Shown: piece after piece, positions 7,576 to 16,447 of the stretch
Layout: the number at the start of each line of letters is the position of its first letter
Position numbering within the stretch: position 1 is the stretch's first letter
Origin: Polaromonas sp.
GTDB taxonomy: Bacteria > Pseudomonadota > Gammaproteobacteria > Burkholderiales > Burkholderiaceae_C
NCBI GenBank assembly: GCA_021737975.1
Contig: JAIPCZ010000002.1
Location: 102,508-166,507 of the forward strand
DNA: 64,000 nucleotides
Reading direction: 5' to 3'
Translations under genes and position numbers: made by a program
The notes under the pieces: model-generated
Told to the model about the DNA's origin: nothing
The model's database searches: none
Seen by the model: only the letters and a program-made list of their open reading frames with translations

Positions 7576-9561
7576 ATGGCACTTATCACACTCCTTGACG
7601 GACAACTGGCTTTCGGACACGTCCCGCTGCTGGATCACACCACTTTTTCCCTGGAAACGCAGGAGCGCGTCGGCCTGATCGGCCGTAATGGCGCGGGCAA
7701 ATCCTCGCTGCTCAAAATTCTGGGCGGGCTGGAAAAGCCCGACGATGGCACCCTGCAAGTGCAGGGCAACACCCGCATATCCTATGTGGCGCAGGAGCCG
7801 CAGCTCGATTCCGACGCCACCGTGTTCGAGGCCGTCAGCGCCGGCTTGGCCCGGGTGCGGGAACTGATCGACGAGTATTCCCAGGGCCACGGCGACCTTG
7901 ACGCGATGCAAAGCGAAATCGAATCTCTGGACGGCTGGAACTGGGAGCAGCGCGTGGGCGAGACCCTGCACCGCCTGCACCTGGACGCCGATGCGCGCAT
8001 CAGCACGCTCTCTGGCGGCAACAAGAAGCGCGTGGCGCTGGCCCAGGCGCTGGTGGCGGCGCCCGACGTGCTGCTGCTCGACGAGCCCACCAATCACCTG
8101 GATCTGGACAGCATCGAGTGGCTGGAGGGCCTGCTGTGCGACTTCAAGGGCAGCATCGTCACGGTGACGCACGACCGCTCGTTTCTGGACAATGTGGCGA
8201 CCCGCATCGTCGAGCTCGACCGCGGCAAGCTGCTGAGCTACCCCGGAAACTTTGCCGCTTATCTGCTCCAAAAAGAAGAGCAGATGGCGCAGGAGGCGGT
8301 GATCAACGCGCGCGCCGACAAGCTGCTGGCGCAAGAAGAAGTGTGGATCCGCCGTGGCGTCGAGGCCCGGCGCACCAAGGCGCAGGGGCGTATCAACCAG
8401 CTCGCCGTGCTGCGCGCCAACCGCGAAGCGAGGCGCGAGGCGCTGGGCAGCGTCAAGCTCGACGTGGCCAGCGGTGCCGTCAGCGGCAAGCTGGTGGCGG
8501 AGCTCACGCATGTTTCCAAAAGCTTCGGTGATCACAAAATCGTCGATGACTTTTCCACGGTCATCCTGCGCGGCGACAAGGTTGGCCTGCTCGGCCCCAA
8601 TGGCGCCGGCAAAACCACCCTGCTCAAATTGATTCTGGGTGAACTCAAGCCCGACCCGGCCCCGGCCAACGCGCCCAAGCCCGGCCCGGGCGAGAGCGCC
8701 TGGGGCACGGTGCGCCAGGGCGCCAACATCACCGTGGCCTACTTTGACCAGATGCGCAACGCGCTCGACCTGGACGCCACACTCGAGGACTTCATCAGCC
8801 CCGGCAGTGAATGGATCGAGATTGGCAACCGGCGCCAGCACGTCAAGAGCTACCTCGGCGACTTTTTGTTCTCGCCGGCGCGTGCCGGCTCACCCGTGCG
8901 CTCGCTCAGCGGTGGCGAGCGCAACCGCTTGCTGCTGGCGCGCCTGTTTGCCCGGCCCGCCAATGTGCTGGTGCTCGACGAGCCCACCAACGACCTCGAC
9001 ATCGACACGCTCGAACTGCTCGAAGAACTGCTGCAGAACTTTGAAGGCACGGTGTTCCTGGTCAGCCACGACCGCACCTTTCTCGACAACGTGATCACCA
9101 GCACCATTGCCTACGAGGGCGACGCCAAGTGGCGCGAGTACGAGGGCGGCGTGACCGACTGGCTGACCCAGACCAAACGCGCCAACGAGATCGCCAAAAG
9201 CAAGGGCCAGAAAGGCGCGCAGCCGTTTCACTACGAGCGCGAGTCGGCGGCCAAGGGCCAGGCCTCGGCGTCAGGCGGTGTCGCCGCGCCCGCCGCCGCC
9301 CCGGCTGCGCCCGTTGCCAGTGCCGCTGCCACCAAAACCCGCAAGCTCAGTTTCAAGGAGCAGCGCGAGCTTGATGGCTTGCCGGAGCTGATCGCGGCGC
9401 TGGAGGCCGAGCAGAAGGAAATCGCTGAGTTGCTAGCCGATGGCAGCCTGTACGCCATTGACAACACCCGCGCCCTGAAGCTGGCCACGCGCAGCGCACA
9501 GATTGACGAGGCGCTGATGACGGCGCTGGAGCGCTGGGAAATACTGGGTTCGCCGGCCTGA
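7576..9561 (+). CDS. uup: ABC-F family ATPase Uup, 661 aa
   Basis: Soluble protein with two ABC ATPase cassettes and no membrane segments. Walker A motifs are GRNGAGKSS and GPNGAGKTT, signatures LSGGNKKR and LSGGERNR, Walker B LLLDEPTNHLDLD and LVLDEPTNDLDID, joined by the charged linker typical of ABC-F proteins. The last ~90 residues (after an Ala/Pro-rich stretch) form a predicted coiled coil, which points to Uup (ribosome/DNA-structure related) rather than EttA. A GATAAT box at 7561-7566 lies only nine bases before the ATG, so the mRNA leader may be very short. Follows ald on the same strand. Confidence 0.93.
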   Translation: MALITLLDGQLAFGHVPLLDHTTFSLETQERVGLIGRNGAGKSSLLKILGGLEKPDDGTLQVQGNTRISYVAQEPQLDSDATVFEAVSAGLARVRELIDEYSQGHGDLDAMQSEIESLDGWNWEQRVGETLHRLHLDADARISTLSGGNKKRVALAQALVAAPDVLLLDEPTNHLDLDSIEWLEGLLCDFKGSIVTVTHDRSFLDNVATRIVELDRGKLLSYPGNFAAYLLQKEEQMAQEAVINARADKLLAQEEVWIRRGVEARRTKAQGRINQLAVLRANREARREALGSVKLDVASGAVSGKLVAELTHVSKSFGDHKIVDDFSTVILRGDKVGLLGPNGAGKTTLLKLILGELKPDPAPANAPKPGPGESAWGTVRQGANITVAYFDQMRNALDLDATLEDFISPGSEWIEIGNRRQHVKSYLGDFLFSPARAGSPVRSLSGGERNRLLLARLFARPANVLVLDEPTNDLDIDTLELLEELLQNFEGTVFLVSHDRTFLDNVITSTIAYEGDAKWREYEGGVTDWLTQTKRANEIAKSKGQKGAQPFHYERESAAKGQASASGGVAAPAAAPAAPVASAAATKTRKLSFKEQRELDGLPELIAALEAEQKEIAELLADGSLYAIDNTRALKLATRSAQIDEALMTALERWEILGSPA

Positions 9562-9573
9562 GATGGCCGGCTT
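9552..9573. terminator. Hairpin shared by the convergent uup and marR genes
   Basis: GCCGGCC (9552-9558), six-base loop and GGCCGGC (9565-9571) form a perfect seven-pair stem spanning the uup stop codon and the end of the converging marR gene. It lacks a long T run, so it would be a weak bidirectional terminator. Confidence 0.4.
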
Positions 9574-10060
9574 ATAACTGTGCCAGCGGAATCCGGCCGG
9601 CGGCTTCATCAGCCTTGAGCAGGGTGATCAGCTCGCTCAAATCCTGATCCAGGCGTTCCAGGGTTTGCGGGTTCAGCAGTTCGAGCGCGGCGGGTAAAAC
9701 CCCCTCAAGCGGGCCAGGCACCCTGGCCAGCAGCGCCAGCGCCGCAGGCGTGACGTACAGATGCACGTGCCGTTTGTCCAGGGCGTCCTTGTCCATGCGA
9801 ATCAATTCCTTGTGCTGCAGGGCCCGCACCAGATTGCTCGCGGTGGACTGGTGCACGTCCATGCACCGGGCCAGCTCACCCATGCCGACGCCAGGTTTGT
9901 CGCGGATCACGCTCAGGGCCCAGACTTGCGCCCCGCCCAGGCCCACCTGCTTTTCAATCTGCTTGAAGTGGCTGCGCACCGCGTTGAACACCACGCGAAA
10001 GCGACGCAGCACCTGGTTGGATTGGGGAGATTGATTGGGTGGTGCGTTCTTGCGCGTCAT
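9572..10060 (-). CDS. MarR-family transcriptional regulator, 162 aa
   Basis: Predicted dimeric winged-helix repressor. The middle contains the MarR DNA-binding region (GVGMGELARCMDVHQSTASNLVRALQHKELIRM, about 58-90) followed by the wing (KRHVHLYVT). No cysteine pair or other sensor signature is obvious, so the ligand is unknown. It converges on uup and lies in the same direction as the DapB-like reductase 67 bases upstream; no obvious divergent target gene exists, so its regulon may be elsewhere. Confidence 0.87.
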   Translation of the reverse strand: MTRKNAPPNQSPQSNQVLRRFRVVFNAVRSHFKQIEKQVGLGGAQVWALSVIRDKPGVGMGELARCMDVHQSTASNLVRALQHKELIRMDKDALDKRHVHLYVTPAALALLARVPGPLEGVLPAALELLNPQTLERLDQDLSELITLLKADEAAGRIPLAQL

Positions 10061-10127
10061 AAAAACTCTCGAAGCTAAACCTTGACCCGGGAATCATAGG
10101 GCCGAATGCATCAGAGCGGCGCAAGTT

Positions 10128-10886
10128 TTAGTGGCCCTGGTCGACGAGCAGCTCATTTCGCACCCTACGCATCATCAGGTCGTCAAAGCTGTAAAAGCCG
10201 TTCTCGCACCGCTGCAATTCAGCCAGGGCAAAGGCCGCGCCCGTGCCAAAGGCGCGGCGCTCGATCGAGCTGTGAATCAAGCGCACGGTCTGGTAAGGGA
10301 AACCAAAAATCACCTCGTGGTGCCCCACGATGCCGCCCAGGCGCAGCGAGGTGATGCGATCCTCATCGACGTCGATGCTTTGCGCAATCTTGCGCGCCGT
10401 GCCTGACACCTCCGGTTTTTCCCGAAAGTGCTGTTCGACAATTTCGACGTCGGCAAACGGCGCGATCTTGCGCAGCAGGCGCGCCGCCATGATCAGGAAG
10501 TTGATGCCGACGGTGATGTTGGGGGAACACAGCACCCGGGCGTCCTTTGCCAAAGTGTGGGCGTAGTCCAGATCGGCAGCGCTGTAGGCCGAGATCGCGC
10601 TGACCAGCATGAGCCCGCGGCGGCGCACCTGCTCACCGTAGAGGTGCAGGCTTTCGGGACGAGAAAAATCCACCAGGGCGTCCACCGGGTGGGCATCGAG
10701 CCACTGGCCCCAGTCATCGGGCGAGGCAAGGGCTGCGATGGGCACGTCAGGAACCGGAGCGCTTTTTGCCGGTGTCGCGGCAGAGCGGCGCGCAATCCAG
10801 CACAATTCATAGCGCGGATCGTCCTGCAGCACCTGCGCCACCGCTTGCCCCGCCTTGCCGAAACCCACCAAACCGACCTTGATCAT
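10128..10886 (-). CDS. DapB-like dihydrodipicolinate reductase family protein, 252 aa
   Basis: NAD(P)-dependent oxidoreductase with the dihydrodipicolinate reductase fold. The N-terminus has the Rossmann loop VGFGKAG; EQHFREKPEVSGTARK aligns with the DapB catalytic segment and keeps the equivalents of the acid/base His (His153) and Lys (Lys157), while other histidines of the cluster are replaced by Phe and Glu. LRLGGIVGHHEVIFGF matches the DapB C-terminal region. Start ATG 10886 has a strong AGGAGG six bases away. It may be a paralog of the lysine-pathway DapB with another substrate; the window has no other lysine genes. Confidence 0.72.
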   Translation of the reverse strand: MIKVGLVGFGKAGQAVAQVLQDDPRYELCWIARRSAATPAKSAPVPDVPIAALASPDDWGQWLDAHPVDALVDFSRPESLHLYGEQVRRRGLMLVSAISAYSAADLDYAHTLAKDARVLCSPNITVGINFLIMAARLLRKIAPFADVEIVEQHFREKPEVSGTARKIAQSIDVDEDRITSLRLGGIVGHHEVIFGFPYQTVRLIHSSIERRAFGTGAAFALAELQRCENGFYSFDDLMMRRVRNELLVDQGH

Positions 10887-11031
10887 GTTGATCCTCCTAG
10901 TTGACGACTGTGGCACCTGTCCAACATGACCGCCATCTTGGGGGCATTATCCTTAAATACGTTTGTGGCAATGTTCTTTGCCCCCACAATCCATCCTGAC
11001 TTGCCGTTGATCAACGCATGCCATCCAGCCC

Positions 11032-12366
11032 ATGAAGACCATGAATTCTGACGTCAACAGCGACGAAATACTGCACGCCATTCACAAGGAGGTGATTGAC
11101 TGGCGCGCTTGGGCCGGGCGTGTGCTGGTGATGGTCTTTGCCGCCTTGGCGGGCCTGACGGTGGTGGCCTTCACCTGGATGACCGAACTGGCGTTCGGCG
11201 CGTTCGAGCAGGTGCAGCAGATCTACTGGTGGTCACCGTTGCTGTGGACACCCTTGTGCACCGCGGCCATCGTCTGGGTCATGCGCCGTTATGCGATCGG
11301 CAGCGCGGGGTCGGGCATTCCGCAAGTGATGGCCGCGCTCGACGGCAGCGTGGCCCCGGCCAACCGCAGTCTGTTTGTGTCGCTCAAGCTCACTCTCTCC
11401 AAAATGGCGCTGACCACCTGGGGCCTGTTGGCCGGGCTGTCGCTTGGCCGCGAAGGCCCCTCGGTGCAAATTGCCGCCGGTGTCATGCACCACGCGCGGC
11501 GCTGGCTGCCCGACAAGTCCCAGGTGTCCGAGCACGGCCTCATGATGGCGGGCGGCGCGGCCGGCATTGCGGCGGCCTTCAACACCCCGCTGGGGGGCGT
11601 CATGTTTGCCATCGAAGAACTGTCGCGCAAACCGGAGCAGCGCTCCAGCGGCCTGTTGCTGGCTGCCATTGTCCTGAGTGGCCTGATGGCAGTGTCGATT
11701 TACGGCAACGCCACCTACTTTGGCGTCATCAAGGTGGATAACCTGAGCATGGCGCTGCTGCTGCCTGGCCTGGTAGTGGCTGTGCTGTGTGGTCTGGCAG
11801 GCGGGCTCTTTGCCCGCGTCTTGCTGGTGTCGATTCGGGGTGAATCAGGCGACCGGTTTAGTCGCTGGCGCAAACGCAGCCCGGTGGCTTTTGCCGCGGC
11901 CTGCGGCTTGGTCGTTGCCATCATCGGTCTGGTCAGCCATGGCAACACCTTCGGCACCGGCTACGCTCACAGCCGGGCCATGCTCGAAGGCACCGACGAC
12001 ACCTCGCCACTGTATGTCGTGCTCAAGTTCATGGCGACCTGGCTCACGGCCTGGTCCGGCGTGCCTGGAGGCATTTTTGCACCCGCGCTTTCGATTGGCG
12101 GCGCCCTGGGCAACGACGTGGCCCAGTTGATTGGCTACGCCAATGCGCCGACCCTGATCGCGCTGGGCATGGTTGGTTTTCTTGCGGCCGTCACACAAGC
12201 GCCGCTGACCTCGTTCATCATCGTCATGGAAATGGTGGCAGGTCACGGCCTGGTGCTGAGCCTGATGGCCACGGCCGTGGTGGCCAGCGGCGTGTCGCGC
12301 CTGCTGTGTGTGCCCTTGTACAGCGCGCTGGCGCAGTTGCAATTGCAGCGCCTGCCCAAAGTCTGA
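11032..12366 (+). CDS. clcA: ClC-family chloride channel/antiporter, 444 aa
   Basis: Integral membrane protein that moves chloride, probably in exchange for protons. The selectivity-filter motifs are present: GSGIP (93-97), GREGPSVQ (139-146) containing the gating Glu141, and GGIFAP later in the chain; IEE in FAIEELSRKP corresponds to the internal proton-transfer glutamate region of E. coli ClcA. About ten hydrophobic helices, no C-terminal CBS domains. The alternative ATG three codons in is equally plausible as start. It is divergent from the DapB-like gene with 145 bases between starts. Confidence 0.9.
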   Translation: MKTMNSDVNSDEILHAIHKEVIDWRAWAGRVLVMVFAALAGLTVVAFTWMTELAFGAFEQVQQIYWWSPLLWTPLCTAAIVWVMRRYAIGSAGSGIPQVMAALDGSVAPANRSLFVSLKLTLSKMALTTWGLLAGLSLGREGPSVQIAAGVMHHARRWLPDKSQVSEHGLMMAGGAAGIAAAFNTPLGGVMFAIEELSRKPEQRSSGLLLAAIVLSGLMAVSIYGNATYFGVIKVDNLSMALLLPGLVVAVLCGLAGGLFARVLLVSIRGESGDRFSRWRKRSPVAFAAACGLVVAIIGLVSHGNTFGTGYAHSRAMLEGTDDTSPLYVVLKFMATWLTAWSGVPGGIFAPALSIGGALGNDVAQLIGYANAPTLIALGMVGFLAAVTQAPLTSFIIVMEMVAGHGLVLSLMATAVVASGVSRLLCVPLYSALAQLQLQRLPKV

Positions 12367-12372
12367 ACACCG

Positions 12373-12437
12373 CAAAAAAAAGGAGCCCCGGAGGGCTCCA
12401 AACTCGCTTGCTGTTCTGATCGCTAAATTAGAACTGC
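12373..12437 (-). ncRNA. Candidate small RNA, about 65 nt
   Basis: On the minus strand a perfect GGAGCCC/GGGCTCC hairpin (12382-12399, tetraloop) is followed by eight T residues, a textbook intrinsic terminator. The only gene that could read into it from the right is on the other strand, so it needs its own transcript. A TACAAT -10 box lies at 12444-12449 on the same strand, placing a start near 12437. No good -35 box is seen; a 12-base perfect palindrome (ATTTGATCAAAT, 12449-12460) overlaps the promoter. It contains no convincing open frame. Confidence 0.35.
12374..12399 (-). terminator. Intrinsic terminator reading leftwards
   Basis: Seven-pair stem GGAGCCC/GGGCTCC with loop TCCG on the minus strand, followed by a run of eight T (the A run at 12374-12381 of the plus strand). 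It lies just after the clcA stop codon but points the wrong way for clcA, since no T run follows it on the plus strand. Confidence 0.65.
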
Positions 12438-12588
12438 CAGCTTATTGTATTTGATCAAATGCATTTGGGTTTAGGGGAATACCCTTGCGCTGATGCCATC
12501 GCCCGCAACGGGCGCTGCCACCGAGACTTTTTCCGCGCATTACCCGCTGGCGCGCAGCGTGCATGCGTTATCGGTTAAATTGCGGGGG

Positions 12589-13107
12589 ATGTTTTTGAAA
12601 TCCCAGGGCCTGAGTGCCCGCCCCCCTCTGTTTTCCAGCACCGAATTTCGCACCGCCCTGGGCATGTTTGCCACCGGCGTCACCATCGTCACCGCGCGCG
12701 CGCCCGACGGTCACCTGGTGGGCTTGACCGCCAACTCCTTCAATTCGGTGTCGCTGACGCCGCCCCTGGTGCTGTGGAGCCTGTCGCAGGCAGCGACCTC
12801 GATGGAGGCATTTCGGAAAGGCTCGCATTACGCCATCAACATCCTGGCGGCCGACCAGCAGGCGCTGGCGCTGCGTTTTGCCACGCGCGGGCTGGACCGT
12901 TTTGCCGATGTGGAATTTGTCGAGGGTGCCTGCGGGGCGCCCTTGCTGGCCGGCGCGGTGGCAACCTTCGAATGTTTCAACCGCAGCCGCTACACCGAGG
13001 GTGATCATGTGATTTTTGTTGGCGAGGTGGAGCACTGCGCGCACCGTAGCGGCATGTCGCCGCTGCTCTACCACGGCGGCAAGTTTTTCACCGAGCATCC
13101 CTTGTGA
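12589..13107 (+). CDS. Flavin reductase-like (FMN-binding split barrel) protein, 172 aa
   Basis: Short-chain flavin reductase of the HpaC/two-component monooxygenase type, which supplies reduced FMN. The pattern FRTALGMFATGVTIVTA, followed by GLTANSFNSVSLTPPLVLWSL and the YHGGKF tail, is typical of this family. Start is taken at ATG 12589, which gives the usual length; an upstream in-frame ATG at 12493 would add 32 unconserved residues. A TTAAAT -10-like box at 12575-12580 also favours the later start. Its stop is 14 bases before hemG, so the two may share an mRNA. No cognate oxygenase is adjacent. Confidence 0.85.
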   Translation: MFLKSQGLSARPPLFSSTEFRTALGMFATGVTIVTARAPDGHLVGLTANSFNSVSLTPPLVLWSLSQAATSMEAFRKGSHYAINILAADQQALALRFATRGLDRFADVEFVEGACGAPLLAGAVATFECFNRSRYTEGDHVIFVGEVEHCAHRSGMSPLLYHGGKFFTEHPL

Positions 13108-13121
13108 ATCGGAGTTCAACC

Positions 13122-13670
13122 ATGGCAGAACCGGCTGCTGAACGCATTTTGATCGCCTACGCCACCACCGATGGTCACACCGGGCGAATTTGCGAGCGGC
13201 TCAAGCAGGTCATCGAAGACTTGGGGCGGCAGGTCACCGTGACTTTGCTGTCAGAAGCGGGGGCGCTGGATTTGCGCGACTTCGACCGCGTGGTGATCGG
13301 CGCCAGCATCCGTTACGGCCACCACCAGCCGGTGGTGTCCGAATTTATTGGGCAACATCAGGCGCTGCTCGAGAGCCGGCCAAGCGCCTTTTTTTCGGTC
13401 AATATCGTGGCGCGCAAGCCCAACAAGAACACGCCTGAAACCAACCCGTACTGCCGCAAATTTCTCAAAAGCATGGCCTGGAAGCCGCGCCGGGCGGCGG
13501 TGTTCGCGGGCAGGCTGGACTACCCCAGTTATGGCTTCATTGATCGCCAGATGATCCGGCTCATCATGCTCATCACCAAAGGCCCGACCGACCCCAAGGC
13601 GGTGGTGGAGTTCACCGACTGGGCGCAGGTGGAGGCCTTCGGGCGCGAGGTCTGCGCGCTTACTGCTTGA
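13122..13670 (+). CDS. hemG: Menaquinone-dependent protoporphyrinogen oxidase HemG, 182 aa
   Basis: Flavodoxin-like enzyme that oxidises protoporphyrinogen IX to protoporphyrin IX and passes electrons to the quinone pool. It follows E. coli HemG closely along its whole length: ILIAYATTDGHTG (FMN phosphate loop), VVIGASIRYGHH, the HemG-specific long loop SAFFSVNIVARKPNK, and the FTDW motif near the end. ATG 13122 is preferred over upstream codons because GGAG precedes it. The last 11 bases overlap the convergent yceI-like gene. HemG is best known from gammaproteobacteria, so its presence here is mildly unusual. Confidence 0.88.
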   Translation: MAEPAAERILIAYATTDGHTGRICERLKQVIEDLGRQVTVTLLSEAGALDLRDFDRVVIGASIRYGHHQPVVSEFIGQHQALLESRPSAFFSVNIVARKPNKNTPETNPYCRKFLKSMAWKPRRAAVFAGRLDYPSYGFIDRQMIRLIMLITKGPTDPKAVVEFTDWAQVEAFGREVCALTA

Positions 13671-14232
13671 CGGCCTCCACCTGGATCAGCAGGCGCACGT
13701 TCTTCGGGAAACCCCAGTCGATGCCGTAGTTCACCCCAAACTGGGTGCGGTCGATGGTGGTCTCGAAGTCGCCGCCGCAGACTTCGCGCTTGAGCATCGG
13801 GTTGTCGTAGCAGTTGAAGTTGGTGGCCTTGAGTGTGACAGGCTGGGTTTTGCCGAGCAGCGTCAGGTCGCCGCTGACCTCGGCCAGCTTGTCGCCGGTG
13901 AAGTTGAATTTGGTGGACACAAACGTGATCTTGGGAAACTTGGCGGCGTCCAGCAGTTCGGCACTTTGCAGGTGCTCGTTGAAGGCGCCAAAGCCGGTGT
14001 TGACCGACTTGGTGTCAATAGCGATCTCGACCTTGCCGGTCTTGGCGGCGCGGTCAAATTCAACCTTGCCCTCTTTTTTGTCAAACCGGCCGCGGTTGGT
14101 CGACGTGCCGAAGTGGCCGATCTCAAAGGTCACATAGGTGTGGGCGGGGTCAATGGCATAGTTTGCAGCCTGGGCTTGGGAGCCGATCGTGAGCAGGGCC
14201 AGGGCAGCGGCGGAAACGAGGGATAAACGCAT
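13660..14232 (-). CDS. YceI-family periplasmic lipid-binding protein, 190 aa
   Basis: Secreted lipocalin-like protein; family members bind long isoprenoid or fatty molecules. A clear signal peptide (MRLSLVSAAALALLTIGSQAQA) is followed by YAIDPAHTYVTFEIGHFG, the YceI opening, and KAGKVEIAIDTKSVNTG-like strands. A single Cys pair (YDNPMLKREVCGG region) occurs late. It is the last gene of a minus-strand set cytochrome b561 - yceI - yceI, an arrangement like E. coli yceJ-yceI, suggesting an isoprenoid quinone link at the membrane. Confidence 0.9.
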   Translation of the reverse strand: MRLSLVSAAALALLTIGSQAQAANYAIDPAHTYVTFEIGHFGTSTNRGRFDKKEGKVEFDRAAKTGKVEIAIDTKSVNTGFGAFNEHLQSAELLDAAKFPKITFVSTKFNFTGDKLAEVSGDLTLLGKTQPVTLKATNFNCYDNPMLKREVCGGDFETTIDRTQFGVNYGIDWGFPKNVRLLIQVEAVKQ

Positions 14233-14290
14233 GAAAAACTCCGGGGAAAAGGTTGAGGGAGGGGTTGAAGAAAATCTTTGATTGGTTCGG

Positions 14291-14866
14291 TCAGGGCAGC
14301 TTGGGGATTCCGCTCAAGGCCAGCTTGAACTTGACCTGCACGTCATCGGCCACCATCGAGGTGTCGGCCCAGTCGCCCTCGCCGATCTTGAACGCCAGCC
14401 GCTTGATTGGCAGCACGCCGATTGCCGTGGTGGTGGCGCCGTTTTGGGTCATCACCAGCGGCACCGTCACATCGCGGCTTTGGCCCTTGATGGCAAGCTT
14501 GCCGGTGACTTCATACTTGCCACCCCCCAAGGCTTTGAAGGCCGAGGACGTGAACTGCGCTTGCGGAAACTTGGGCGTATTGAACCAGGTCGCCTTGGGC
14601 AATTCCGAATCCATTTCAGGCGCACCCAGCGTGGTGCTGGCGATGTCCACGTTGAAATTCACCGTGCTGGCGGCCAGCTTGGCGGGGTCAAAACTGATCT
14701 GGGCGTCAAACTTTTTGAAGTGACCCTGAACCGGCACCCCCATTTGCCTGATCTCGAATCCGATGCTGCTCTGCGCTGGCAGCAGTTTTTGCTGGGCGGT
14801 GGCGGGCAGGGCGGCGGTGGCCAGAGCGACCGTCAGGAACGCGGGAAGGAGGCGTGAAAATGTCAT
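14291..14866 (-). CDS. YceI-family periplasmic lipid-binding protein, second copy, 191 aa
   Basis: Paralog of the downstream YceI protein. Signal peptide MTFSRLLPAFLTVALATAALPATAQ, then LLPAQSSIGFEIRQMGVPVQGHF and the internal YceI strands. It is more divergent from standard YceI than its neighbour and lacks the cysteines of that copy. Lies 27 bases downstream of cytochrome b561 and 58 bases upstream of the other YceI gene on the same strand, so the three are probably co-transcribed. Confidence 0.88.
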   Translation of the reverse strand: MTFSRLLPAFLTVALATAALPATAQQKLLPAQSSIGFEIRQMGVPVQGHFKKFDAQISFDPAKLAASTVNFNVDIASTTLGAPEMDSELPKATWFNTPKFPQAQFTSSAFKALGGGKYEVTGKLAIKGQSRDVTVPLVMTQNGATTTAIGVLPIKRLAFKIGEGDWADTSMVADDVQVKFKLALSGIPKLP

Positions 14867-14893
14867 GGTGAAGCGTCCGAAAATGTTGAGCTA

Positions 14894-15469
14894 TCAAGCG
14901 AATTTGGGCAGCATGCGCAACAGCAATCCGTCCCGGTCTATGAGGTGGTGTTTGAGCGCGGCGGCAATGTGCAGGGCAGCCAGGGACATCAGCGCCAGCG
15001 CCAGCAATTTGTGCAGCGGTTTGATCAGCTCGGCCAGCTCCTTGTTGACCGGCAGCAAATCGGGCAGCGGAATCTGGCCGAACCAGACGATCGGGAAGCC
15101 GGCGGCCGAACTGTAGGCCCAGCCCATCAGCGGCACGGCAAAAAACAGCAGGTACATCAGGTGATGCGTGGCATGGTAGGCGCGGGTTTGCCAGCCCGGC
15201 ATGGTCTGGGTGACCGCGACGGGCAGCGCCGGCGGGCGGTGTGTCAGGCGCCAACCCAGGCGAAGCAGCGTGAGCGCCAAGATCGTCACACCGGCCCACT
15301 TGTGCCAGTTGTAGAGTTTCAGGCGCTGCGGAGAAAAGGGCAGGTCGGTCATGTAGAGGCCGACACCAAACATGGCCAGGATCAGCAGCGCCAGCAGCCA
15401 GTGCAAGACGATGGCAACCGTGCTGTAGCGCGCGGCTTGCGGCGTTTGTTCAGAAGGGGAAAGGGCCAA
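14894..15469 (-). CDS. Cytochrome b561, 191 aa
   Basis: Di-haem b-type cytochrome of the bacterial b561 family with four membrane helices, able to move electrons from quinol. Candidate haem-ligand histidines are seen in VLHWLLALLIL, YNWHKWAGV, YHATHHLMYLL and LAALHIAAALKHHL. Length normal. First gene of the three-gene set with two yceI genes. A 183-base region separates it from the divergent dioxygenase gene and holds the dyad TTGAAATTCGATTAATTTCAA around 15570-15590, a possible operator. Confidence 0.9.
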   Translation of the reverse strand: MALSPSEQTPQAARYSTVAIVLHWLLALLILAMFGVGLYMTDLPFSPQRLKLYNWHKWAGVTILALTLLRLGWRLTHRPPALPVAVTQTMPGWQTRAYHATHHLMYLLFFAVPLMGWAYSSAAGFPIVWFGQIPLPDLLPVNKELAELIKPLHKLLALALMSLAALHIAAALKHHLIDRDGLLLRMLPKFA

Positions 15470-15652
15470 AATGTCGCTCCGGAAATAAGGTGAACAGGGT
15501 TTTCCCTGATGTGATGGGGTGAAGTTTAGGAGTCAGACTATCCAAATGGATTCAATTTGATTGACGTTGAAATTCGATTAATTTCAATGATGACCTGGTG
15601 GTTTCTTGCATACTCAGTGCCGTAACACCCTTGAAACACCCCGGAAGCTGCC

Positions 15653-16447
15653 ATGAACACGACCCTGAAGCGCGCGCCCGCTTTTTTCATCTCGCATGGT
15701 GCCCCCACGTTTGCCCTGGAGCCCGGGCAGCTGGGTGCCAAACTGGCGGCCCTGGGGGAACAGCTCTCAGGCATCCAGGCGGTGCTGGTGGTGTCCCCGC
15801 ATTGGCAGACCCGCGAGCTGCAGGTTTTGACCACCCCTAAGCCTGAGACCGTTCATGACTTTGGCGGCTTCCCGGCCGCGCTGTACCAACTGCAGTACCC
15901 GGCGCCGGGCCAGCCTGAGTTGGCCCTGGAGGCGCTACGCCTGTTGGTGCAAGCAGGTTGGCCCGCCACTGCGGATGCCAGCCGTGGTTTGGACCATGGC
16001 GCCTGGGTACCGTTGTGGCATTTGTTGCCACAAGCCAATATTCCGGTATTTCAGGTGTCCATGCCGCACCGGCTGGACACGGCGGGTGCGCTGGCGCTGG
16101 GCCGGGCCCTGGCCCCGCTGCGGGACCAGGGGGTGCTCATCGTCGGCTCCGGCAGCCTGACGCACAACCTGTACGACCTTCAGCCACCCGATGCACCCGC
16201 TGCGGCTTACGCGGTCGAGTTCGCCCACTGGATCCGCCACTCGGTAAACCGTGCCGATGTCGATGCGTTGCTGGACTACCGCCGTCTGGCACCCCATGCC
16301 GAGCGCGCCCACCCCACGCAAGAGCACTTTTTGCCCTTGCTGGTGGCGCTGGGCGCCAGCCATGAGGCTGAAGAACCGCAGGTCATTGCCGGTGACATCA
16401 CCCACGGTGTGCTGTCGATGGAGTCCTACGTATGGGGGATGAATTGA
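15653..16447 (+). CDS. DODA-type extradiol ring-cleavage dioxygenase (YgiD-like), 264 aa
   Basis: Class III extradiol dioxygenase superfamily, LigB/DODA branch, usually a single zinc or iron ion. Metal and active-site segments are visible: FFISHGAPTFALE (His15), VVSPHWQTRE, GLDHGAWVPL and GSGSLTHNLYDL. Closest known functions are 4,5-DOPA dioxygenase and E. coli YgiD; the natural substrate cannot be assigned. Length is standard. It stands alone, divergent from cytochrome b561 and convergent with a CoA-transferase gene. Confidence 0.88.
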   Translation: MNTTLKRAPAFFISHGAPTFALEPGQLGAKLAALGEQLSGIQAVLVVSPHWQTRELQVLTTPKPETVHDFGGFPAALYQLQYPAPGQPELALEALRLLVQAGWPATADASRGLDHGAWVPLWHLLPQANIPVFQVSMPHRLDTAGALALGRALAPLRDQGVLIVGSGSLTHNLYDLQPPDAPAAAYAVEFAHWIRHSVNRADVDALLDYRRLAPHAERAHPTQEHFLPLLVALGASHEAEEPQVIAGDITHGVLSMESYVWGMN

